Assembly: GCF_003386165.1 (NCBI RefSeq)
Contig: NZ_QRDV01000001.1
Coordinates: 862,085 to 926,084, forward strand
Direction of reading: 5' to 3'
Source: Winogradskyella eximia
Lineage (GTDB): Bacteria > Bacteroidota > Bacteroidia > Flavobacteriales > Flavobacteriaceae
DNA length: 64,000 nucleotides
The notes beneath the pieces were generated by a model. That model saw only the letters and a list, made by a program, of their open reading frames with translations. It ran no database searches and was not told where the DNA came from. The stretch's first letter is position 1; each line of letters opens with the position of its first letter. The position numbers and the translations under genes are program-made. Of this stretch, positions 55,565-62,878 are shown one piece after another.

Positions 55565-57340
55565 TTGATCAACGAGAAATCTATTGCTGTCTTACCTTTT
55601 GTCAATATGAGTAATGATATTGATAACGAATCTTTCTGTGATGGTATTGCAGAAGAAATAATTAATGCCTTATCAAAAATAAAAGGCTTAAAGGTGATTG
55701 CAAGACGGTCTTCGTTTGCATTTAAAAATAAAAACATTGATGTTCGACATATTGGTAATCAATTAGGTGTGGCTACTGTTTTAGAAGGAAGCGTTAGAAA
55801 ATCAAACAATAGCATTCGCATAACAGGGCAATTGATAGATACAAAATACGGTACGCAATATTGGTCTAAAAAATTCGATAGAGAATTAATAGATATCTTC
55901 GAATTGGAAGATGTAGTGAGTCTTGCCATAGCTGATGAAGTCCGAAACAATTTTGGGCATTTTGAAGTGCAGGACCATTTAATTAAACAACCTACAAATA
56001 ATGTCGAGGCTTATCAATTATTTTTACAAGGGCGTTCATTGCAATTAAAATGGACACCAGAAAGTCTAAATCAAGCCATATCATACTATAATCAAGCTAT
56101 TAACTTAGATAAAAATTACGCTAAAGCATATTATGCCAATTTACAATGCTATGGGTTATTGGCCGTTTGGGGTTATATGCCTTACCAAGAAGCTATGGAT
56201 TTAGCTGTTGGCAATCTATTAATAGCCAAAGAAATAGAAACAGCATTACCCGAATATCCACTCTCTTTTGTAGGAAAGTTTCTTTGGGGTGAATGGGATT
56301 TTAAAAATGCATTTATACATATAGAAAAAGCTTTAGATATGAATCCTAATTATATTGATGGATTAGAAGCTATGACAGAGCTTTTTATAGCACTTGGCTT
56401 TTTTGATAAGGCTTTAACGTATGCAAATAGATTATTAGAGGTAGATCCGCTATCCGCAAATAACCATTACACATTAGCTAGCATTTACTACTACCAACGT
56501 AAGTTTAAAAAAGCATTAGAAAATGTAAACTACGCTCTAACACTTAATACTGATTTAGCATTAGCGCATCATTTGAAATGTTTCTGTTTAATATGGCTAA
56601 ACAGAAGCCAACAGTTTCAATATTGTATTCAGGATACTACCTTGAAAGAGGAGAAAAATCTATTATTTCAACTTATCAACAATAAGGATATTGAAGTTCC
56701 GGAACAAATGATGACAAAATGGTCACAATCTCAAAACGAAGAAACGATGCCAGTTCCCTATGATGTGTTTATTTTAAGCAATTCAAGTTATACAGACCAA
56801 GGGTTTACACGCTTAAAAGAAATGATTGAGCAAAGACGTGGGCAGGTTATAAACTATAGGCTAGAACCTTTTTTACAACCGTTACATAATATCAAAGAAT
56901 TTTCAGAGCTACACAAGTCTAATTTGTCCATTGAAGACGTTGATTGCCATCAAACAGACGAAGAAAAATCATCACCAATCATTTTAGATGCTCAACAAGT
57001 AGAAACGCTAAAAGAGGAATTAGGTTCTTATTTTAAAGAGGATGAACCTTTCTTAAATCCACAATTAAGTTTAAAATTCGTGGCTGATGTGTTTGAATTA
57101 AATACCAATAAAATATCCTACGTAATCAATAAAGCTTTTCATCTTAATTTTAATGACTTTGTGAATTCGTATCGCTTAAATCATTTTAAATCAATAGCCA
57201 TAGATCCAAAAAACTCACATTTAACTATTCTTGGCTTAGCTTATGACAGTGGTTTTAATTCTAAAAGCGTATTTAACACGTACTTCAAAAAAACAGAGGG
57301 CACTACACCTAGTAAATGGGTAAAATCTAATACTAAATAA
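55565..57340 (+). CDS. TolB-like/TPR protein with C-terminal AraC DNA-binding domain
   Basis: The 591-residue protein opens with a TolB/FlgO-like domain (about 4-125, SIAVLPFVNMSND, then LEGSVRKSNNSIRITGQLID). TPR helices follow (about 135-345), then a charged linker, and an AraC-type domain at the end (about 493-591, YDSGFNSKSVFNTYFKKTEGTTPSKW). No transmembrane helix is visible, so it should be cytoplasmic. The order is the reverse of the regulator at 48394-50508. The start is TTG at 55565; a stop three codons upstream rules out a longer N-terminus. It may control the beta-barrel pair downstream. Confidence 0.85.
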   Translation: MINEKSIAVLPFVNMSNDIDNESFCDGIAEEIINALSKIKGLKVIARRSSFAFKNKNIDVRHIGNQLGVATVLEGSVRKSNNSIRITGQLIDTKYGTQYWSKKFDRELIDIFELEDVVSLAIADEVRNNFGHFEVQDHLIKQPTNNVEAYQLFLQGRSLQLKWTPESLNQAISYYNQAINLDKNYAKAYYANLQCYGLLAVWGYMPYQEAMDLAVGNLLIAKEIETALPEYPLSFVGKFLWGEWDFKNAFIHIEKALDMNPNYIDGLEAMTELFIALGFFDKALTYANRLLEVDPLSANNHYTLASIYYYQRKFKKALENVNYALTLNTDLALAHHLKCFCLIWLNRSQQFQYCIQDTTLKEEKNLLFQLINNKDIEVPEQMMTKWSQSQNEETMPVPYDVFILSNSSYTDQGFTRLKEMIEQRRGQVINYRLEPFLQPLHNIKEFSELHKSNLSIEDVDCHQTDEEKSSPIILDAQQVETLKEELGSYFKEDEPFLNPQLSLKFVADVFELNTNKISYVINKAFHLNFNDFVNSYRLNHFKSIAIDPKNSHLTILGLAYDSGFNSKSVFNTYFKKTEGTTPSKWVKSNTK

Positions 57341-57506
57341 CGTAAAGTTACAAGTCCTTTATCTCAGTTAATAGAATTTAAATTAATTTTTAGATGCCTT
57401 ATCCTTTCTTAATATTTAGATTTTAAAATTATTTTACTCTTGTACACCACTAGAGTTAACCGAACAAATTTAAAATTCAAACAGTTTTCATTTTAATACT
57501 TGAATT

Positions 57507-57530
57507 CGTCCGAAATTATAATCTCGGACG
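57507..57530. promoter_or_regulatory. inverted-repeat operator before the first beta-barrel gene
   Basis: CGTCCGA (57507-57513) and TCGGACG (57524-57530) form a perfect 7+7 palindrome with a 10-bp AT spacer. It is GC-rich in an otherwise AT-rich gap and is flanked by two ACAGTTTT repeats (57481 and 57534). A CAAATTTG box (57551-57558, one mismatch to TAnnTTTG) follows, so the palindrome covers about the -33 to -50 zone. It is not followed by T, so a terminator is unlikely. Confidence 0.55.
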
Positions 57531-57561
57531 TTTACAGTTTTCTTATACCTCAAATTTGCAC

Positions 57562-57580
57562 CATCAAAAAACGAACAATA
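57562..57580 (+). repeat. leader repeat copy 3
   Basis: CATCAAAAAACGAACAATA lies directly before ATG 57581. The promoter box at 57551-57558 would place the transcript start at about the first base of this repeat, so the leader would be nearly the whole 5' UTR. Confidence 0.75.
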
Positions 57581-58197
57581 ATGAAATCAATTATAATGAA
57601 AACTATCAAAAAACAAATCTTATTAAGAATGGCTTGCGTAGCCTTTGCATTAGTATCAAGTATAACATACGCTCAAAACACAAATCCAGAAACCTCAACA
57701 CAGCGAGATGGCTTTATTATTGAATTTTCAGTAGGTGGAGGTCTAATCAGTTTAGAAGATAGTGAAGGTATTCAAACGTTCGACAAATCTCAAGGAACGT
57801 TTGTTTTTCCAGATCTAAAGTTGGGCTATATGTTGAATGAAAATCTTGCCATTACTGCCGCTATGCCAGGAAATATATATGAATTTCAAGATAACGACAG
57901 GAATTTTGGAGGTTTTATTCCATCGCTACAATATTGGGTAAAAAATCGTTGGTGGATTCATGGTGGAATTGGTTTAGCAATAGATTCGCCAGCACTATAT
58001 GATATTAAAGACGATGTAAATGACGATTGGAACTTTGGTTTCGCTGTTATGGCAAGTACAGGTTATTAGATTTACAAAAAGAAAAACTTTGCGCTTAATG
58101 TGCAGTCAAAACTAGTTCTTGGCAGTGTGTCTTTAGATGGAAATGCAGATAGAGATGCAGTAATCTTTAATGTAGGCTTAGGATTTAGCTGGTTATA
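57581..58197 (+). pseudogene. beta-barrel-like protein, copy A1, broken by an in-frame TAG
   Basis: From ATG 57581 the frame matches copy A2 (59648-60265) with about nine changes in the first 162 residues. Codon 163 is TAG at 58067-58069, where A2 has GAA. The frame then stays open and similar to A2 for 42 more codons to TAA 58195-58197. The intact version has a signal peptide (FALVSSITYAQ) and strands typical of an eight-stranded outer-membrane barrel. Loss of the last strands should block folding, so I call it a recent pseudogene. An upstream TTG at 57500 is not needed. Confidence 0.8.
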
Positions 58198-58238
58198 AGG
58201 TTGAATTTACAAATTCAAATAATTCTAAAAATATTATC

Positions 58239-58805
58239 ATGAAAAAAACTTTAATAACCTTGATTTTTTGCGGACTAACATTAATCTCTAAATCTCAAAA
58301 CACAAGTGTAGAAAAATCAACATTCGGATTACAAACTGGAGTTCTAGGAATCTGGGCTTATAATGAAGCAAAACTATCAAATACCATAGCACTGAGAACA
58401 GAGCTCGGTTTTGATTTTGGTATTTGGGAATCTACGTTTTACGATGATTATGACTCCCCATTTCTACTTACACCTGTAATAGTTGTGGAGCCAAGATTCT
58501 ATTACAACCTCAAAAAACGCTCAGAGCACTCAAAACCAATTGATGGAAATAGTGGCAATTTTATTGCTTTAAAGATGGGTTATCATCCAGAATTGGCGCT
58601 GTTCAATACTGACGATGCGCCTGTAGTTAGTGACTTTTCCATTATACCCACTTGGGGAATTAGGCGAAATTTAGGTAAACACTTTGATTTTGAAGCAGGT
58701 CTTGGCGCAGGATTTAGTTACACATTTGCTAAACGCGCTGGCTACTTAAAGAACAAAAGTGAAATGGAATTAAATATGCACTTGCGAATAGGATATAGGT
58801 TTTAG
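58239..58805 (+). CDS. beta-barrel-like secreted protein, copy B1
   Basis: The 188-residue protein has a signal peptide (MKKTLITLIFCGLTLISKSQ). Its strands alternate around Gly and aromatics (FGLQTGVLGIWAYNEAKLS, LRTELGFDFGIW, LRIGYRF) and it ends in Phe, as outer-membrane barrels do. It differs from copy B2 by about ten residues of 188. No family with known function is recognised. It lies 41 bp after the broken A1, so it may still be expressed. Confidence 0.75.
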   Translation: MKKTLITLIFCGLTLISKSQNTSVEKSTFGLQTGVLGIWAYNEAKLSNTIALRTELGFDFGIWESTFYDDYDSPFLLTPVIVVEPRFYYNLKKRSEHSKPIDGNSGNFIALKMGYHPELALFNTDDAPVVSDFSIIPTWGIRRNLGKHFDFEAGLGAGFSYTFAKRAGYLKNKSEMELNMHLRIGYRF

Positions 58806-58873
58806 CAAAAACAACACTCAATTTGACGAAACCTATCCAAGCTTAACTCCAAATAGTAAATATTTCTTTTTTC

Positions 58874-59047
58874 ATGGGAGCTACGGATTTAATAAAGTTG
58901 ATAGCAATTAGGTTGACGGCAGTGCGATTAAAAGGACGAAAACTAGACAGAGAGACCTTGGATTCTTTTAATGAAAATGCAATAAATCGAAAGAATTTGG
59001 TAGCTACTGCGCTAAGGTATTTGGAAAACTTAGTCATTGAAAAATAA
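58874..59047 (+). CDS. possible small helical protein, function unknown
   Basis: ATG 58874 opens 57 codons: MGATDLIKLIAIRLTAVRLK, then GRKLDRETLDSFNENAINRK and a helical end NLVATALRYLENLVIEK. The composition (Leu, Arg, Lys, Glu, heptad-like spacing) looks coding rather than random. It may be an intact small gene or the tail of a lost one. No homolog is recognised and no promoter is obvious. Confidence 0.35.
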   Translation: MGATDLIKLIAIRLTAVRLKGRKLDRETLDSFNENAINRKNLVATALRYLENLVIEK

Positions 59048-59110
59048 ATTACTGCCAAAAATGGATATAAGTCAGAAAAATTAATAAAAGATGCGATAGA
59101 AAGCCTTATA

Positions 59111-59217
59111 TGCATCATAATTTATATAACTGCGTCATAGTTTTCAATCTATCCTCAAACTTTATACATAAGGCTTCATAAGGGGTAGGAAGCATATTGC
59201 TTCTGGATCGATCTTTG
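59111..59217 (+). promoter_or_regulatory. control region S2, paralog of S1
   Basis: TGCATCATAATTT (59111-59123) and TGCGTCATAGTTT (59131-59143) are 20 bp apart, as in S1. Further shared blocks in the same order are CAATCTATC, GGCTTCAT, GATCTTTG (59210-59217, promoter-like) and GTAGAAACGAAAATCAAGTT. The similarity to 50597-50730 spans about 130 bp. The first ORF after it is only 16 codons (59247-59297, MDLITYVLDELRKNKY). After that, 59298-59427 is empty until leader copy 4 and the 49-residue protein. Confidence 0.65.
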
Positions 59218-59427
59218 TAGAAACGAAAATCAAGTTTTTAATTATTATGGATTTAATCACTTATGTATTAGATGAACTAAGGAAAAATAAGTACTAACAA
59301 ATGATTATAAGGTACAAATTCTGTTTGTAACTAGTAAGAGGTAGTTTATCATTAACAAACATTCGAATATCATATAAAGTTTAATTGATTAAAGACCTTT
59401 TTTAAGTTTATCCTAATCAAAAAAAAA

Positions 59428-59447
59428 CAATCAAAAAGTGAACAATT
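59428..59447 (+). repeat. leader repeat copy 4
   Basis: CAATCAAAAAGTGAACAATT directly before ATG 59448 differs from the consensus at two or three bases. Confidence 0.7.
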
Positions 59448-59597
59448 ATGAATTCAATTAAAAGTAAAAAAGGAATTAGACTTGCAATAGGCATATTTTC
59501 AGGAGTATTAGTAGGCTTATTAACCTCAAACATAGCTTTATGGCTTCCAATTGGAATTGCCATTGGTGCCGCGTTAGAATACTCAAAAAAATCTTAA
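59448..59597 (+). CDS. 49-residue glycine-rich membrane protein
   Basis: ATG 59448 encodes MNSIKSKKGIRLAIGIFSGV, LVGLLTSNIALWLPIGIAIG, then AALEYSKKS. This gives two short hydrophobic segments with glycines every few residues (GxxxG-like) and basic ends. The ATG follows a leader repeat, and copy A2 begins 50 bp after the stop. Small proteins of this kind are common in flavobacteria, but I know of no function. It is easily missed because of its length. Confidence 0.6.
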   Translation: MNSIKSKKGIRLAIGIFSGVLVGLLTSNIALWLPIGIAIGAALEYSKKS

Positions 59598-59624
59598 TGT
59601 AACAACTCAAATTACAAAATAAAT

Positions 59625-59647
59625 CATCAATCAAAAAACGAACAATT
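59625..59647 (+). repeat. leader repeat copy 5
   Basis: CAT followed by CAATCAAAAAACGAACAATT directly before ATG 59648. It is identical to the core of copy 1. Confidence 0.8.
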
Positions 59648-60265
59648 ATGAAATTAATTAAAATGAAAACAATCAAAAAACAAATCTTATCAAGAATGGC
59701 TTGCGTAGCCTTTGCATTAGTATCAAGTATAACATACGCTCAAAACACAAATCCAGAAACCTCAACACAGCGAGATGGCTTTATTATTGAATTTTCAGTA
59801 GGTGGAGGTCTAATCAGTTTAGAAGATAGTGAAGGTATTCAAACCTTTGATAAAGCTCAAGGAACGTTTGTTTTTCCAGATCTAAAGTTGGGCTATATGT
59901 TGAATGAAAATCTTGCCATTACTGCCGCTATGCCAGGAAACATATACGAATTTCAAGGTAATGACAGGAATTTTGGAGGTTTTATACCATCTGTACAATA
60001 TTGGGTAAAAGACAACTGGTGGATTCATGGCGGAATTGGTTTAGCCATAGATTCGCCCGCACTATATGATATTAAAGATGATGTAAATGATGATTGGAAC
60101 TTTGGTTGCGCCGTTATGGCAAGTACAGGTTATGAAATTTACAAAAAGAAAAACTTTGCGCTTAATGTTCAGTCTAAATTAGTGCTTGGTCGTGCGTCTT
60201 TAGATGGAGATGCACACAGAGATGCAGTAATCTTTAATGTAGGATTAGGGTTTAGCTGGTTATAA
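59648..60265 (+). CDS. beta-barrel-like secreted protein, copy A2 (intact)
   Basis: The 205-residue protein has a signal peptide (MKLIKMKTIKKQILSRMACV to SSITYAQ). Strands follow the pattern of OmpA/OmpX-like barrels: FIIEFSVGGGLISLEDSEG, LKLGYMLNENLAITAAMPGN, GFIPSVQYWVKDNWWIHGG, IGLAIDSPALYDIKDDV, and a last strand VIFNVGLGFSWL. It is the intact partner of broken copy A1, with Glu163 where A1 has a stop. The role is unknown; a surface or periplasmic stress protein is a guess. Confidence 0.75.
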   Translation: MKLIKMKTIKKQILSRMACVAFALVSSITYAQNTNPETSTQRDGFIIEFSVGGGLISLEDSEGIQTFDKAQGTFVFPDLKLGYMLNENLAITAAMPGNIYEFQGNDRNFGGFIPSVQYWVKDNWWIHGGIGLAIDSPALYDIKDDVNDDWNFGCAVMASTGYEIYKKKNFALNVQSKLVLGRASLDGDAHRDAVIFNVGLGFSWL

Positions 60266-60443
60266 ACTTTAATATATAGTGAATTTATCTATTGACAAAA
60301 TATAAAAATTTAGCTCTGAACTAAAGTGAAATATAGTGTGTATTTATACGCTACGTTTCATAAACAGTAAGTTCTGAGTAATGAGAAAAAATTGAACATA
60401 AATCATATTTACAAGTTCAATTGTATCTAAAATAAATATTATC

Positions 60444-61010
60444 ATGAAAAAAACTTTAATTACCTTGACTTTGTGCGGACTAACATTAATCGCCAAAGCT
60501 CAAAGCACAAGTGTAGAAAAATCAATATTCGGATTACAAACTGGAGTTCTAGGAATCTGGGCATATAATGAAGCAAAACTATCAAATACCATAGCACTGA
60601 GAACAGAGCTCGGTTTTGATTTTGGTATTTGGGAATCTACGTTTTACGATGATTATGACTCTCCATTTCTACTCACACCTGTGATAGTTGTGGAGCCAAG
60701 ATTCTATTACAACCTCAAAAAACGCTCAGAGAACTCAAAACCAATTGATGGAAATAGTGGCAATTTTATTGCTTTAAAGATGGGTTATCATCCAGAATTG
60801 GCACTGTTCAATACTGACGATGCGCCTATAGTAAGTGACTTTTCCATTATACCCACTTGGGGAATTAGGCGAAATTTAGGTAAACACTTTGATTTTGAAG
60901 CAGGTCTTGGTGCAGGATTTAGTTACACATTTGCTAAACGCGCTGGTTATGTAAAGAACAAAAGTGAAATGGAATTAAATATGCACTTGCGAATAGGGTA
61001 TAAATTTTAG
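60444..61010 (+). CDS. beta-barrel-like secreted protein, copy B2
   Basis: The 188-residue paralog of B1 has about ten substitutions, half of them in the signal peptide region (MKKTLITLTLCGLTLIAKAQ). It ends LRIGYKF with the terminal Phe typical of barrels. The 178-bp gap before it holds about 135 bp absent from copy 1, so it may have its own promoter. Function unknown. Confidence 0.75.
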   Translation: MKKTLITLTLCGLTLIAKAQSTSVEKSIFGLQTGVLGIWAYNEAKLSNTIALRTELGFDFGIWESTFYDDYDSPFLLTPVIVVEPRFYYNLKKRSENSKPIDGNSGNFIALKMGYHPELALFNTDDAPIVSDFSIIPTWGIRRNLGKHFDFEAGLGAGFSYTFAKRAGYVKNKSEMELNMHLRIGYKF

Positions 61011-61032
61011 CATAGATAAAACCAATCACAAT

Positions 61033-61056
61033 CATCAATCAAAAAACGAACAGTAT
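61033..61056 (+). repeat. leader repeat copy 6
   Basis: CATCAATCAAAAAACGAAC then AGTAT directly before ATG 61057. The core is conserved; the last five bases differ from AATTA. Confidence 0.75.
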
Positions 61057-61917
61057 ATGTTTTTCAAATCAAAAGAAGGAAAAGACAAAATCTTATCCCT
61101 GTATAGCCAGAAGTTAAATGAGCTAAATATTGAATATTCCGAAGAATCGGTAGAAACAAAGTTTGGCGTTACAAATGTTATTATTACTGGAAACGTAAAA
61201 AACCCTCCATTACTCCTTATTCATGGCACAGGCGGTTGTGCACCATTAATATTAGAATCATTTCCTAATTTATCTTCAACATATTGTGTCTATGCAATAG
61301 ACGTACTTGCCCAACCTAATAAAAGTGCTGAAAACAGGTTAGACATGAAGACTTTAGATTATGGAGAATGGTTAACGGAAGTTATTATTTTACTAGGATT
61401 GAAAGCCGTTACTTTAGTAGGATTTTCTTTTGGAGGCCTTATTTCACTAAAGACTTTAGAATTTAACGAACGACTCATAAAAAACGTTTTTTTAATAGCG
61501 CCAGTTTACATCGTAAATGGAAATCCTTTTATAGGATTATTTAAGATGTTTATTCCTTTAAAGAAATTTATAAAAACGGGTAATGATAACTATCTAAAAA
61601 AAGTCATTAAAGCTCTTTTTAGTGATGCTGATAATTTTGCCATCCAGTTTATGGGAACCACTTTTCAAAATTGTAATATGGACTTTTCACCATTACCTGT
61701 AATAGCTAAAAAATCTGCTCAACAAATTGAAACACCTATTACCATTTTCGCCTGTGAAAACGATATTATGTTTCCTGGTAGAAAATTGATTAAAAGAGCC
61801 AAACGAATATTTTCTTCTATAGAAGACGTTGTTTTGATTGAAGATACTAAACACGTACCAAATTCAAAAGGTTTTAAAAAAATAGAGGATTTAATTATTG
61901 ATAAAAACAGATACTAA
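61057..61917 (+). CDS. alpha/beta hydrolase, serine type
   Basis: The 286-residue protein has the oxyanion loop HGTGGCAPL, the nucleophile elbow GFSFGG (Ser124), an acid around CENDIMFPG and a His in DTKHVPN near the end. The fold is a Ser-His-Asp hydrolase. The substrate is unknown. It begins right after leader repeat copy 6, and its stop lies 1 bp before the next ATG, so the two hydrolases form an operon. Confidence 0.85.
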   Translation: MFFKSKEGKDKILSLYSQKLNELNIEYSEESVETKFGVTNVIITGNVKNPPLLLIHGTGGCAPLILESFPNLSSTYCVYAIDVLAQPNKSAENRLDMKTLDYGEWLTEVIILLGLKAVTLVGFSFGGLISLKTLEFNERLIKNVFLIAPVYIVNGNPFIGLFKMFIPLKKFIKTGNDNYLKKVIKALFSDADNFAIQFMGTTFQNCNMDFSPLPVIAKKSAQQIETPITIFACENDIMFPGRKLIKRAKRIFSSIEDVVLIEDTKHVPNSKGFKKIEDLIIDKNRY

Positions 61918-61918
61918 A

Positions 61919-62869
61919 ATGATAGCAGAAATAAAATCTTTAGAATTCCCTAGTCCAAATATAATTTCAATAAATGGAATTGAGTTAGAAGTATTTGAAG
62001 CAGGTAAAGAAAATATTGGCAATCCAATTGTACTTTGTCATGGTTTTCCCGAACATGCTTTTTCATGGCGTTATCAAATCTCAGCACTTGCTAAAGCTGG
62101 TTATCATGTCATTGTTCCAAATCAAAGAGGATATGGTTATTCATCTTGCCCTAAAGACGTAACAGCATATGATATCACCCATTTAACAGGTGATATGGTA
62201 GCTTTACTTGATTATTACAACTACAAAGATGCTGTTTTTGTGGGTCATGATTGGGGTGCAAATGTAGTTTGGAACCTTGCACTCTTACATCCAGAGCGGG
62301 TAAATAAAGTCATAAATCTTGCACTACCTTATCAAGAACGCGGCAAAAAACCATGGATTGAGTTGATGGAAGCGTTTTTTGGAGACGATTTCTATTTTGT
62401 TCATTTTAATAAACACCCAGGAGTTGCAGATGCTGTATTAGAGAACCATACAGAAAATTTTCTTCGTAATTTATTTCGTAAGAATGTACCTCTTGCACCA
62501 CCAGAACCAGGAATGTTAATGATGAACCTTGCAAAAGCAGAAAAGCCTTTTGGTGAGTCTATTATGAACGACGATGATTTGTCTGTTTTTGTAAAGGCCT
62601 TTAACAATTCCGGATTTAATGGCGCTATTAATTGGTATAGAAACCTCGACCGGAACTGGCACTTATTAGCAGATATTAACCCAATCATCAAACAGCCTAC
62701 TCTTATGATCTATGGCAATCTAGATATGATACCAAAATTTGAAAGGCTACAGGATTTCGTTCCGAATTTAGATGTTATTAGTTTAGATTGTGGCCATCAC
62801 ATTCAACAGGAATTACCACAAGAAACTAATCAATCAATTTTAAAATGGTTGGCAGAATTTAATGGCTAA
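61919..62869 (+). CDS. epoxide hydrolase-like alpha/beta hydrolase
   Basis: From ATG 61919 the protein is 316 residues. The motifs are those of soluble epoxide hydrolases: HGFPEHAFSWRYQ (HGxP oxyanion loop), GHDWGANVVWN with Asp111 as nucleophile, and CGHHIQQELP with catalytic His293. Haloalkane dehalogenases are the main alternative, but HGFPE and CGHxxQxE favour epoxide hydrolase. The TTG at 61898 would overlap the upstream gene and is not needed. Confidence 0.85.
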   Translation: MIAEIKSLEFPSPNIISINGIELEVFEAGKENIGNPIVLCHGFPEHAFSWRYQISALAKAGYHVIVPNQRGYGYSSCPKDVTAYDITHLTGDMVALLDYYNYKDAVFVGHDWGANVVWNLALLHPERVNKVINLALPYQERGKKPWIELMEAFFGDDFYFVHFNKHPGVADAVLENHTENFLRNLFRKNVPLAPPEPGMLMMNLAKAEKPFGESIMNDDDLSVFVKAFNNSGFNGAINWYRNLDRNWHLLADINPIIKQPTLMIYGNLDMIPKFERLQDFVPNLDVISLDCGHHIQQELPQETNQSILKWLAEFNG

Positions 62870-62878
62870 AAAAGAGAA

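Larger units (their letters stand above)
57581..58805 (+). repeat. tandem gene-pair duplication, copy 1 (A1-B1)
   Basis: This segment carries the pair A1-B1 and is repeated as A2-B2 at 59648-61010. Gene order, orientation and most of the sequence are shared. The A-B spacer is about 41 bp here and 178 bp in copy 2. Confidence 0.9.
59648..61010 (+). repeat. tandem gene-pair duplication, copy 2 (A2-B2)
   Basis: This is the second copy of the A-B pair described at 57581-58805. Upstream it differs from copy 1: it is preceded by the 49-residue ORF and S2 instead of the palindrome operator. Confidence 0.9.

Noticed and set aside
57507..57530. Terminator of the TolB-TPR-AraC gene
   Set aside because: The palindrome has a 10-bp AT loop, is not followed by a T-run, and lies about 20 bp before a promoter-like box.
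57581..61010. Composite mobile element around the duplicated pairs
   Set aside because: No transposase, terminal inverted repeats or target-site duplications were seen; simple tandem duplication explains it.
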